This document shows positions 1 to 6,659 of a stretch of DNA of 6,669 nt, piece after piece. Below the pieces are notes generated by a model. It worked only from the letters and a program-made list of their open reading frames with translations. It was not told the origin of the DNA and made no database searches. The stretch is from Candidatus Hydrogenedentota bacterium (GTDB lineage: Bacteria; Hydrogenedentota; Hydrogenedentia; Hydrogenedentales; CAITNO01). Position 1 is the first letter of the stretch, and each line of letters begins with the position of its first letter. Both the position numbers and the translations under genes were made by a program. The stretch spans positions 1 to 6,669 of the forward strand of contig SLFT01000201.1 in NCBI GenBank assembly GCA_007124105.1, in the 5' to 3' direction.

Positions 1-192
1 CGCGTGACAGGCGGCGCGGCGCTACGCGTGGACGGCGCGGGCGCAGAACGCGTGACAGGCGGCGCGGCGCTACGCGTGGACGGCGCGGGCGCAGAACGCG
101 TGACAGGCGGCGCGGCGCTACGCGTGGACGGCGCGGGCGCAGAACGGGTGGTTGGCGGCGTTATGCTGCGCGTAGATGGCGCGGGCGCACTC
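1..192 (-). repeat. 48-bp tandem repeat: three identical copies plus one diverged
   Basis: Bases 1-48, 49-96 and 97-144 are identical. Bases 145-192 form a diverged copy. Since 48 is divisible by three, each unit adds 16 residues in frame, RSAPAPSTRSAAPPVT, to the tail of the DUF6600 protein (from about residue 835). The diverged copy reads APAPSTRSITPPTT, and a more distant relative (TTPAPSTRSVTPPAS) lies near 400-350. The array touches the window edge, so its copy number is unknown. Identical copies beside diverged ones suggest recent expansion or homogenisation. Confidence 0.95.
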
Positions 193-2645
193 TCGCGTCT
201 GACGGAAGTCCCAGGCCGCGCTGCCGGCGGTGTTGCGCTCCGCTGTGACGTACCGCTCTGCTGTCGTACTGTCGGTCGGCTGGGAGGAGAAACCTCTGTG
301 CGCGGCGTGGGCGTCGGTGGACTTGTGCGTCGTACGGTGGGCGGTTCCTGTCTGGATGCCGGCGGCGTTACACTGCGCGTAGACGGCGCGGGCGTAGTTC
401 TCTCCTGCCGCATCGGCGTACGATTAGGCGTGGTAAAACTGCTTCTTGGCGCAGAAGCGGGCGGCGCTGTAAAGCCGCGGGGGGTTGATGTGGTCCCGTC
501 CTGCCGGATTGGCGTACGTTGAGGCGCCGGCGCGCTGGATTCCATGTCGCGCAAGGCCACACGACCGGAATCGCTTCCTTCACGGGTACGAAGGCTGGGG
601 GTGTCGCCATCGCGTCTCACAGATGTCGTGGTTCCCTGGCGCACTCCTGTGCTTTCTGGACGCGGTGTGCGTTCCGGCGCCGTGGCGCTGCGCCTTTCTG
701 TTGTCGGCGCTGTGGGCCGTACAGTGGAGCGTGGCGTTGTTGTATCGCGTACGCTTTCTGTACCGGTTCTTCCCGGACGCATTGTGCGTTCTGACGTCGG
801 CGCTGTCGGCCGTGCGGTGGTTCGCGGTACTGTCGTCTCGCGTACGCTTTCCGTGCCGGTTCTTTCCGGACGCAGTGTGCGTTCCGGCGTTGTCGTGGCG
901 CCGCGCCTATCGCTTGTCGGCGCTGTGGGCTGCGCGGCGGAGCGCGGTGTTGTTGTGTCACGAACTGTTTCACGAATTCCGTCCCGGCTCGTCGGCCGGG
1001 ATGCTATGGATTCACTCTCCGTGCCCCGAACGGTCACGTCGCCTGTGCGTCCGCGCCCAGCCTCCTGCCTCGGCACGGATGGCCGGGAAACGGCGTCACG
1101 GCCTGTGGCATCACGTCCCAGACGGGTTGACTCCGGTACAAACAGGGAGCGCGCGCTTGTAGCGTCGCCGCGCTCTCCTCTGGATGTAGCCAGGTAGGCC
1201 TGCTCTGTCTGAGACAACCGCACCTGACGCGTACGCGCTGTTCGCGCGTTATCCGCCGACGCAGTGCGCAGGCTTCGGTTCTCCGCGCGACTTGACGCGG
1301 CGAACTGGGTACGTCCCAAATTCGCTTCGAGCCGTCGGGCGCGATCGCTGGGCGCAAAGTCCTTCACCCAATCGCCCCGGCCCCCGCGGATCGAGCGGCG
1401 CGGGCTGTAGTCGCGTCCACCCGCAATAATACGTGAATCGTAGGGCACCGATGGACGACGACGCCGGTCGGGGGAAATATTCCAGATATGCACCTGACGC
1501 AATGGGGTCGTGGTGAAATTGTTGATAATCACCGTGGTCGGCCTGTGTACATACCGTGGACCCGCATACAAATAGGAAGCGCGCACATAACTGGTGCTGT
1601 AGTGAGAAAAGGCTATGCCGCCCACCGAAAAGGTAACCCCGGAACTGACGAGCACCGGACGATGGTAATAATCCACCGGCGCCCACGCGTAGTAATCGCC
1701 TACGCGCACCGACGCCACCCAGGCAGGGCTCCACACGGGATCATAAGACCATAACCAGCCATAAGAGGCCGTGTGACGCCAGCGGCCATAGTGGCTCGTA
1801 ACATAAGCGAAGGGGTATTCATCAACCCAGACATGACCCACAGCGGGTACATAGTTCCAGTATCCATGCCGGTACGGCACATAATTACGAACTACTGTCG
1901 GACGCCAGTAGGGACGGCTGTCCACAGTTACCCACTCGCCGTAACGAGCGAGATCATGGCGTCCCACGGTCGTTCCCTGGATAACCACATTCTTCGGGGT
2001 CGTGCTTGCCCCTTCGGCAAGTGTGCGCGCGCGCTCGTTGTTCCAGTCGTCAAAGGCGTCGGTCTGGGCCCGGTCGAACAGGGCCGCCTCGGAGGGCAGG
2101 AACCCAGGATCAATCCATACGCGCATACTATCCGCTGCCGTGACTTCGCCGCCCTCATCGGTACGAATACGGGCGCTTCCCCAGCGAACGGATACGGTCA
2201 CCGCGCCCGCCCCGTCTATGTCCAGCCGCACCATTGCATCAGCGGGTATTTCCACAGTGGCCGACGGCGTTGTAAAGATGAAGTCGCCCTGGCTGCGCGT
2301 GAGGCGATGCACGTAAAACGAGCCCTTCCAACCGCGGACATGCGCTTGCGGCGGCAACGACACCACCTCGGCGCGGCTGCTGTCAGCCAGACGCAAGAAT
2401 GAAGCGCCGGCCATTTCAATCTCCGATACACCGCTTTCGTCAACCCAGAGGGTATCTCCCGGCATCACCAGGGTATTCACCACGGCCGCCGACCATTCAT
2501 CCTCCGAGGCGCCCTTGACCATTGTTGCGCCCGTGTCAAAACTGACGCGGCCGTGCAACAAAAATTCGTCAGCGGCCCCTGATGCGCTTAACAGCGCAAA
2601 AAACGCCGCTAACGCAAGCGTTGTCTGCCATGCATACTGTTTCAT
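1..2645 (-). CDS. Secreted FecR-like / DUF6600 protein with long Arg/Thr/Pro repeat tail (C-terminus cut by window edge)
   Basis: One minus-strand frame runs from ATG at 2645 to base 3 without a stop (881 codons visible). AGGAG lies 9 nt before the ATG. Residues 1-25 form a signal peptide: MKQ start, hydrophobic stretch 9-19, likely cleavage at 23-25 (SGAAD). Residues about 40-205 resemble a FecR-like domain: MPGDTLWVDESG at 61-72, TTPSATVEI at 125-133, and a closing DAFDDWNNER at 196-205. Residues about 231-330 match DUF6600, with YGEWV, WVDEYPFAY, HYGRW, YGWLWSYDP, WSPAWV and YYAWAPVDYY. From about 430 on, the protein is low-complexity, strongly basic and rich in R, T, P, S and A, with two repeat zones. 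It should be exported to the periplasm or cell surface. Proteins of this layout have no established function that I know of. The tail may bind polyanions or cell wall, but that is a guess. The gene is divergent from the glycosyltransferase. The full length is unknown. Confidence 0.88.
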   Translation of the reverse strand, partial: MKQYAWQTTLALAAFFALLSASGAADEFLLHGRVSFDTGATMVKGASEDEWSAAVVNTLVMPGDTLWVDESGVSEIEMAGASFLRLADSSRAEVVSLPPQAHVRGWKGSFYVHRLTRSQGDFIFTTPSATVEIPADAMVRLDIDGAGAVTVSVRWGSARIRTDEGGEVTAADSMRVWIDPGFLPSEAALFDRAQTDAFDDWNNERARTLAEGASTTPKNVVIQGTTVGRHDLARYGEWVTVDSRPYWRPTVVRNYVPYRHGYWNYVPAVGHVWVDEYPFAYVTSHYGRWRHTASYGWLWSYDPVWSPAWVASVRVGDYYAWAPVDYYHRPVLVSSGVTFSVGGIAFSHYSTSYVRASYLYAGPRYVHRPTTVIINNFTTTPLRQVHIWNISPDRRRRPSVPYDSRIIAGGRDYSPRRSIRGGRGDWVKDFAPSDRARRLEANLGRTQFAASSRAENRSLRTASADNARTARTRQVRLSQTEQAYLATSRGERGDATSARSLFVPESTRLGRDATGRDAVSRPSVPRQEAGRGRTGDVTVRGTESESIASRPTSRDGIRETVRDTTTPRSAAQPTAPTSDRRGATTTPERTLRPERTGTESVRETTVPRTTARPTAPTSERTMRPGRTGTESVRDTTTPRSTVRPTAPTTERRSATAPERTPRPESTGVRQGTTTSVRRDGDTPSLRTREGSDSGRVALRDMESSAPAPQRTPIRQDGTTSTPRGFTAPPASAPRSSFTTPNRTPMRQERTTPAPSTRSVTPPASRQEPPTVRRTSPPTPTPRTEVSPPSRPTVRQQSGTSQRSATPPAARPGTSVRRESAPAPSTRSITPPTTRSAPAPSTRSAAPPVTRSAPAPSTRSAAPPVTRSAPAPSTRSAAPPVT
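645..965 (-). repeat. Three imperfect in-frame protein repeats (40, 31 and 36 residues)
   Basis: Within the DUF6600 protein tail, units begin at V561 (base 965), V601 (845) and V632 (752) and end before V668 (644). Each opens with VR(D/E)TT.PR, continues with RPTAPT(S/T)(D/E)R or the like, then ERT.RP.(R/S)TG. The middle unit lacks about nine residues (the RRGATTTPE-like segment). This is a second repeat family in the same protein, older and more diverged than the 48-bp array. Confidence 0.8.
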
Positions 2646-2654
2646 GATTATGGT

Positions 2655-2659
2655 CTCCT
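2655..2659 (-). promoter_or_regulatory. Ribosome binding site of the DUF6600 gene
   Basis: The minus strand reads AGGAG followed by 9 nt and the ATG at 2645. The site supports this start, which is directly followed by a convincing signal peptide. Confidence 0.7.
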
Positions 2660-2880
2660 GTTCGGTTGGTTGTGTCCTATTCAAGTTCACCTAATAAGAC
2701 GATTCCTCTGGCGTTTCATTCATTTCTTGCACGCTCCCAGCCCGATATTGCGTCAGTCTTCTGTCGAAAATACAAAAAAAACGAAAATCGGGCTCTCAGT
2801 ATACAGGTCGCAGGCTATCGTTCCGGGTCTTATGTATGGTACACCTGTTGTCTCATGTAAAAATCTACTCGAAAATTGTA

Positions 2881-2910
2881 TTGATTTGCATTCCTACGTT
2901 TCACTATACT
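2881..2910 (+). promoter_or_regulatory. Candidate sigma70-type promoter for the glycosyltransferase
   Basis: TTGATT (2881-2886) and TATACT (2905-2910) are separated by 18 bp on the plus strand. This matches the vegetative consensus at 4/6 and 5/6 positions and would leave a leader of roughly 80 nt before the ATG at 3000. The call rests on consensus match only; AT-rich intergenic DNA gives such matches by chance. Confidence 0.35.
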
Positions 2911-2980
2911 GGCGCGTGGCGGGGCAACCGATTGAGACCGCCCTTGTGTTCACATAAGTATATATATGGATATATGGAAC

Positions 2981-2986
2981 AGGGAG
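2981..2986 (+). promoter_or_regulatory. Possible ribosome binding site of the glycosyltransferase gene
   Basis: AGGGAG ends 13 nt before the ATG at 3000, which is longer than usual. A second purine run (AGGG, 2995-2998) is too close to act. No in-frame ATG lies just upstream, and the GT2 fold begins at residue 10, so the start at 3000 still fits best. Confidence 0.4.
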
Positions 2987-2999
2987 ATTATATCAGGGC

Positions 3000-3746
3000 A
3001 TGGCAGAATCAAAAACGCCACTTACGCTAGTCTCCGTCGTTGTACCGTTTTATAACGAGGAAGACAACGTCGAACCGTTGCATGAAAGAATCGTGGCCGT
3101 GTTTGCGTCCCTGCCGGATTATGACGTTGAGTGTGTCTTTGTGAACGACGGGAGCACGGATAATACCCGCGCCGTGCTGGATCGGCTTTCGCAAACCACA
3201 GATAACCTGCGCGCGCTTCATCTTATACACAACTGTGGCCAGTCAGCCGCGTTAGTGACAGGGCTGCGCCATGCGCGTGGCGACTATCTGATTACCTTGG
3301 ATGGCGACCTGCAAAATGACCCCCAGGATATCCCAAACTTCCTGGAGTTACTGAAAACCACGGATTTTGTTTGCGGTTACCGAAAGCAACGCCACGACAA
3401 TCGTATACGCCTTTTGTCCAGTCGTATTGCAAACACAGTCCGGAACTGGGTGCTCCATGACGGCCTGAACGATGCGTCATGCGGCATAAAAGGCCTGCGC
3501 CGGAAGTGTCTGCCCCATGTTATCGCCTTCAATGGCATACATCGTTTTATGGGCGTTGTGATGCGCGCTGCGGGCATGACGACAGCGGAATGCGTCGTTA
3601 CACACCACCCGCGCCTTCACGGCGTGTCAAAGTACGGGATTAACAATCGGTTGTGGCGCGGTCTCTATGACCTCGTAGGCGTGGCCTGGCTGCGGCGCAG
3701 GTATGTGAATCCTGATATCGAGGACCATGACGCGGGCATCTTCTGA
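3000..3746 (+). CDS. Family 2 glycosyltransferase, soluble dolichyl/polyprenyl-phosphate sugar transferase type
   Basis: The 248-residue product has a GT-A fold. It starts with a beta strand and VVVPFYNEEDNV (residues 13-24), followed by FVNDGSTDNT (47-56) for nucleotide binding. The metal-binding D101-G-D103 comes next, leading into LQNDP. DASCGIKGLRR (158-168) and GVSKYG (208-213) are typical of the DPM1/GtrB/ArnC branch. These enzymes move a sugar from a nucleotide donor to polyprenyl phosphate at the inner face of the membrane. GtrB and ArnC carry two C-terminal membrane helices; this protein ends at LRRRYVNPDIEDHDAGIF with none, like soluble DPM1. Donor sugar and acceptor cannot be told from the sequence. 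It stands alone: the TGA stop overlaps an ATG (TGATG), but that frame stops after eight codons. Enzymes of this type often sit in cell-envelope glycan clusters, and none is visible here. Confidence 0.87.
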   Translation: MAESKTPLTLVSVVVPFYNEEDNVEPLHERIVAVFASLPDYDVECVFVNDGSTDNTRAVLDRLSQTTDNLRALHLIHNCGQSAALVTGLRHARGDYLITLDGDLQNDPQDIPNFLELLKTTDFVCGYRKQRHDNRIRLLSSRIANTVRNWVLHDGLNDASCGIKGLRRKCLPHVIAFNGIHRFMGVVMRAAGMTTAECVVTHHPRLHGVSKYGINNRLWRGLYDLVGVAWLRRRYVNPDIEDHDAGIF

Positions 3747-3807
3747 TGCGCCTGGATGTGCCGTTGGACTAAAGGGCTGCGCCCACAACCCAGCGGAAGT
3801 TTTCCGT

Positions 3808-3897
3808 GTATGTTGTTCACGCTTTAGCGTGCCGACCTGGATATATTTACTCAAGTTTACTTACGCAACCCGGCACACTAAAACGTGAACAACATAC
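3808..3897. repeat. Long inverted repeat (27-bp arms, 36-bp spacer)
   Basis: The left arm 3808-3834 and right arm 3871-3897 are reverse complements at 25 of 27 positions. Both differences are A-C mismatches in a plus-strand transcript but G-U wobbles in a minus-strand one. The left arm itself contains a small hairpin, CACGC-TTTA-GCGTG (3819-3832), which the two substitutions destroy in the right arm. No T run follows the structure on either strand, so it is not an ordinary intrinsic terminator. It could be a small non-autonomous element, paired ends of a lost insertion, or a REP-like repeat. Confidence 0.75.
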
Positions 3898-3952
3898 AAA
3901 AAAAATCAGGGGTTAAGAGGGCGCAACGCGTTCGTGGCGAACCGCTCCTTTT

Positions 3953-4168
3953 TTACGGCCCGATTTCACCATTAATGGCCCCCCGTGTGGACGCGCAATC
4001 CATGCTGTAGGGAGCGCAAATCATTCCTTCAAACAGTTCATACAGCGTGTGTTGTATGCGATCCCCGATAATGAACTTGTGAGCCCGGGGAAACTTGTTC
4101 AAACGCGGCGCATATCACCATATAAGGTCGTACACGCGCTGGATTATGGGTAATTCTTCTTGCTTCAC
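3953..4168 (-). pseudogene. avd: Remnant of an Avd-type four-helix-bundle protein gene
   Basis: The frame starting at GTG 4168 reads V-K-Q-E-E-L-P-I-I-Q-R-V-Y-D-L-I, then W and a TGA stop at 4117-4115 (codon 18). It continues YAPRLNKFPRAHKF, then IIGDRIQHTLYELFEGMI to about codon 50. This follows the start of the bAvd family (diversity-generating retroelement accessory protein and its many stand-alone relatives): ELP.IQ..YDLI.W, then KFPR.H.F..GDRI and L..LLEG.I. The stop sits where the family usually has Trp, so TGG to TGA is likely. Similarity fades after about codon 57, and a TAA ends the frame at codon 72, against roughly 110-125 residues for intact members. Beyond codon 50, C51 and C58 stand where Arg is usual, fitting CGC-to-TGC decay. 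Assignment is from remembered family pattern. No reverse transcriptase or template/variable repeat pair is in the window. The inferred IS end is about 47 bp upstream of the GTG. Confidence 0.68.
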
Positions 4169-4218
4169 TTGTGAGTACCGAGTTCTTTCTTATTCGCTCG
4201 GTTGATTCTCGGCTGTCT

Positions 4219-4260
4219 GACGACAATTATTTCTTTCCCTCGACGACAATTATTTCTTTC
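4219..4260. repeat. Two 19-bp direct repeats at the istB-side IS end
   Basis: GACGACAATTATTTCTTTC occurs at 4219-4237 and again at 4242-4260, a 23-bp period (about two helical turns). IS21-type elements carry multiple terminal repeats that bind the transposase, which fits this position. A matching inverted copy should lie upstream of istA beyond the window. Confidence 0.7.
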
Positions 4261-4295
4261 GTTTATTTCCACATGATTTTCCGATGCTTTATGAT

Positions 4296-4332
4296 AGCAT
4301 AGGCACAGATTCTTTGGGTAGCAGCATAGGCA
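4296..4332. repeat. Short direct repeat pair AGCATAGGCA
   Basis: The 10-bp sequence occurs at 4296-4305 and 4323-4332, 27 bp apart, between the terminal 19-bp repeats and the istB terminator. It may be a further transposase-binding motif or chance. Confidence 0.4.
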
Positions 4333-4340
4333 TTGGCGGA

Positions 4341-4379
4341 GGAAAAAAGTATGCTCCCGCCTAGGCGGGAGCATACTTT
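4341..4379 (-). terminator. Intrinsic terminator after istB, a 34-bp perfect palindrome
   Basis: Bases 4346-4379 are a perfect palindrome centred on CTAG, with a GC-rich core (GCTCCCGCC/GGCGGGAGC). In the minus direction it begins about 20 bp after the istB stop and runs into six T (4348-4343), the form of a rho-independent terminator. Its position inside the IS end could also block transcription entering from the flank, since the palindrome is symmetrical, although a T run follows only on the minus strand (plus has three T). Confidence 0.8.
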
Positions 4380-4398
4380 CATAGGATTGTAGTTATCT

Positions 4399-5187
4399 TC
4401 AATTTTCTTCCGGCAATTCCTTCTCACGGGCATTCTGTTGCTGCGCGTGTTGCATCCGGTAACTGGGAAGATTCAGCTCAAAAATCACACTGTGATGAAT
4501 GATGCGGTCTACGGCTGCCGCAGTGGTCATCGGGTCTTTGAATATGCGTTCCCACTGGCTGAAGGGCAGATTGCTGCTCAGCAGGATGCTGCCGCGTTCA
4601 TAGCGATGGGAAAACAGTTCGAAGAGCACTTCCATCTCGTCCCGGTCCTGCTGCACATAACCGATGTCGTCAATGATGATTGCCTCGTAGCGCGACAGCG
4701 CCTTGAGTGCGCGTTCCAGGCGCAGGTCACGTTTAGCGCGCAATAACTGCTGAACCAACAGGCTGCACTGCGCAAAGTAGATGCGATGACCCGCCTGGAT
4801 TAATTCATGACCTATGGCGCATAACAAATGCGTCTTGCCGCTGCCCGGATTGCCAAAGGCAAGCACATTCTCGTTGCGTTGCAGGAAGTCGCCCTCAAGC
4901 AAGGTGCGCAACTGCACAGCCGTCTTGTGGCCCATGCGCGCAAGGTCCAGAGCGGCCAGCGTCTTCTCGCGCGGCAGGCAGGACTGACGAAGATGCCGTT
5001 CAATGCGATGTTCCAGCCGTTCCTGGTTTTCCAATTCACACAGCGACAATAGAAAGGCTTCATAGCTCATCGCGTTGGCGCGCGCCTGGCGCGCCGATTC
5101 GGGATAGCCCTGGCGAATCGCGGGCAAGCGCAATTCTCGGAGAAGTTGCGTCAGACGCTCTTGCATCTTGTGTTCTGTGGTGTTCAT
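4399..5187 (-). CDS. istB: IS21 transposition helper ATPase IstB
   Basis: The 262-residue AAA+ ATPase is of normal length for IstB. The N-terminal helical domain (about 1-95) is followed by Walker A GNPGSGKT (112-119), Walker B AIIIDDIGY (169-177, with D173 and D174), a sensor-1-like SSN (204-206) and an arginine in AAAVDRII (R228). IstB assembles on target DNA in an ATP-dependent manner and delivers it to the IstA transpososome. Its ATG overlaps the istA stop as ATGA (5187-5184) and no strong Shine-Dalgarno precedes it, so translation is probably coupled to istA. The reading frame is intact. The C-terminus is polar and charged (QQQNAREKELPEEN) as in many relatives. Confidence 0.95.
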   Translation of the reverse strand: MNTTEHKMQERLTQLLRELRLPAIRQGYPESARQARANAMSYEAFLLSLCELENQERLEHRIERHLRQSCLPREKTLAALDLARMGHKTAVQLRTLLEGDFLQRNENVLAFGNPGSGKTHLLCAIGHELIQAGHRIYFAQCSLLVQQLLRAKRDLRLERALKALSRYEAIIIDDIGYVQQDRDEMEVLFELFSHRYERGSILLSSNLPFSQWERIFKDPMTTAAAVDRIIHHSVIFELNLPSYRMQHAQQQNAREKELPEEN

Positions 5188-6659
5188 GACGCACTCTGCT
5201 TTGCCTGGGAAAGCACGTCGCCTGAAAGCAGTGCGTCATATGCGGCAAGCGACACAGGCGCCACGACGAGCGCTGCGGGCGACGCAAGTGCCGTGATATC
5301 GCGCACCATCGCTTCCACGGTCTCGAAGGCGATAGGAAGCGACCGACCGATGAGGTGCGCCAATACATGGTCCACCGCCGATTCGTTGTCCGAAGCCAGT
5401 TTCAACAGGCGAAGATACTCCTTGTCGGCGCGCGCATTGTCGCCTTGACAAAGCATATCATACGCCATGCGGAAATGACTGGTGGGAAACAATTCACTGC
5501 GATATCGGTACTGTGCAAAGGCCCCAGGCTTGCGCACAAGCCAGCCAATGATGTGACGGTAGTTGATGTGATGACGATTCCGACCGCGTAAACGCGGCAT
5601 GCGCTCAATCAACTTCTGGGCATACCACGCCTCCACCGTCTCCATGTCCATGCGCACCTCCACCGTCTCGCCAATAAGACGACTGGGAACCGAATACACG
5701 TTGCGATCCACTGATATCGTGCTGCCAACCCCAACACGCACCTGCACGCGCTTTTGTGCGTCAAGACGCAACGCGGGAAGCGTGCGCAAATAACGCATCT
5801 CTTCGGCCAAACGCGCGCTGCGCCCAGCATTCATTTGCTTGAGCAACTGCGACAAAAATAATTCATACGCAGCGCGACTAGAAAAGTCGCGGCTCCCACG
5901 AAGCATCAGCGCCTGATCCACCGCGCGCTTGAACCGGTGATTGCGCTGCTCCACGCAGCCATTCTCATTGGGCTTGGCCGTGTTTATGTACCGACAGGAA
6001 ATACCGTAGTGCTTCATCAACCCGCGGTAGCGCTCCGTAAATTCCGTGCGTTCGGAAAGCGAACTCACCGCCGCGGAGAAGCGGTCCGTGCAGTGCTGCA
6101 CCGGAACGCCGCCAAGATCCCAAAGCGCATTCTGAAAGCCCAACAAAAGACTTTCAAAACTCTCCGAAAAGCATACCGTACAACTCTCCCATCCCGAATA
6201 CGCAAGCACAAAATGATACGCCATGTGAGAAAAGGGCGCCCGCTCTATCGTCACGCCAAGACTGTCCATGTGCGTAAAATCAGACTGACAAAGCGCGCCC
6301 GCCTTGTGTTGTTGCGTAAAATACACCTCGCGATCCGGGCCGTCCAGCGCGCGCCAACGCTTCAAACGCCGTTGAAGCGTACGCAACTGACCATCCTGAA
6401 AACGTCCCGGATAACGACGCTGCAAATAATCAAACAGCGTCTTCGCCTCAAGACCAGGATTCGACTCCAAATACGTCTCCAATTCCGGCCACACCTCCGC
6501 AAAACTATCCTTCCGAGTCTGCCACGTATGCGCCTGGCGCGTCGTGCTGGGCAACGCCCCCAACCGTACATACTTGCGCGCCGTCGGCTCGCTCATCCCC
6601 GACTGTGCCGCATGGCACGAAAACGACAATTCCGGCGTTTCTTTCATAAGTCGCAACAT
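5184..6659 (-). CDS. istA: IS21 transposase IstA (DDE recombinase)
   Basis: The product has 491 residues. An N-terminal helix-turn-helix (about 14-33, AAQSGMSEPTARKYVR) and a second helical DNA-binding part (about 50-105) precede the RNase H-like DDE core. Likely catalytic residues are D127 (CQSDFTHMD), D192 (HCTDRFSAAV) and E237 (NENGCVEQRNHRFK). The C-terminal half holds the beta-barrel-like segment (about 300-350, VGSTISVDRNVYSVPSRLIG) seen in IS21 transposases. It cuts and joins the IS ends and works with IstB. The start is uncertain: AGAAGG directly abuts the ATG at 6659, too close to serve it. M5 (ATG at 6647) lies 12 nt from that motif, and the frame is open to the window edge, so a start upstream is also possible. 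The coding frame is otherwise undamaged. Confidence 0.94.
   Translation of the reverse strand: MLRLMKETPELSFSCHAAQSGMSEPTARKYVRLGALPSTTRQAHTWQTRKDSFAEVWPELETYLESNPGLEAKTLFDYLQRRYPGRFQDGQLRTLQRRLKRWRALDGPDREVYFTQQHKAGALCQSDFTHMDSLGVTIERAPFSHMAYHFVLAYSGWESCTVCFSESFESLLLGFQNALWDLGGVPVQHCTDRFSAAVSSLSERTEFTERYRGLMKHYGISCRYINTAKPNENGCVEQRNHRFKRAVDQALMLRGSRDFSSRAAYELFLSQLLKQMNAGRSARLAEEMRYLRTLPALRLDAQKRVQVRVGVGSTISVDRNVYSVPSRLIGETVEVRMDMETVEAWYAQKLIERMPRLRGRNRHHINYRHIIGWLVRKPGAFAQYRYRSELFPTSHFRMAYDMLCQGDNARADKEYLRLLKLASDNESAVDHVLAHLIGRSLPIAFETVEAMVRDITALASPAALVVAPVSLAAYDALLSGDVLSQAKQSAS

Larger units (their letters stand above)
2646..2999. other. Divergent intergenic region, 354 bp
   Basis: This gap lies between the start codons of two genes transcribed away from each other, so it should hold both promoters. 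It is more AT-rich than its neighbours. Short plus-strand open frames here have no recognisable product and atypical composition, so I treat them as noise. An 8-bp inverted repeat (2739-2746 with 2787-2794) flanks an A-rich stretch (2773-2780). For the minus strand, a TATACT hexamer lies at 2803-2798, but no clear -35 box sits at the right distance. I see no riboswitch or other RNA element. Confidence 0.6.
3747..4214. other. Region of about 470 bp without an intact gene
   Basis: Between the glycosyltransferase stop and the inferred IS end lie the long inverted repeat and the Avd-type gene remnant. Other short open frames have no recognisable features. The combination of an IS end, an inverted repeat and a decayed gene points to a small insertion or deletion hotspot. 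Confidence 0.6.

Noticed and set aside
1..192. CRISPR array
   Set aside because: The repeats are contiguous without spacers and code in frame for a 16-residue protein unit.
4..1197. Several long plus-strand open frames (4-522, 485-1162, 544-1197)
   Set aside because: They lie opposite the Arg/Thr/Pro tail of the minus-strand gene and their products are repeat mirror images with no domain. The minus frame is continuous with a signal peptide and known domains.
1488..2402. Plus-strand open frames 1488-1754 and 1773-2402
   Set aside because: They are antisense to the DUF6600 and FecR-like domains, with no recognisable motif; these frames are open only as a result of codon use on the other strand.
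2666..3030. Small plus-strand open frames in the intergenic region
   Set aside because: They have no Shine-Dalgarno of note and no domain or membrane pattern, and they overlap each other and the promoter region.
3774..3784. GGGC-TGC-GCCC mini-hairpin after the glycosyltransferase as a terminator
   Set aside because: The stem is very short and no T run follows.
3930..3954. GTTCG-TGG-CGAAC hairpin followed by six T as a plus-strand terminator
   Set aside because: The stem is only 5 bp and six bases separate it from the T run. It also lies about 180 bp past the gene. Too weak to annotate.
3747..4214. A working diversity-generating retroelement
   Set aside because: Only a broken Avd-like fragment is present. 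There is no reverse transcriptase and no template/variable repeat pair in the window.
4038..4374. Minus-strand open frames 4038-4226 and 4165-4374
   Set aside because: The first overlaps the Avd remnant in a different frame, and the second covers the IS end repeats and terminator. Neither product resembles a protein family.
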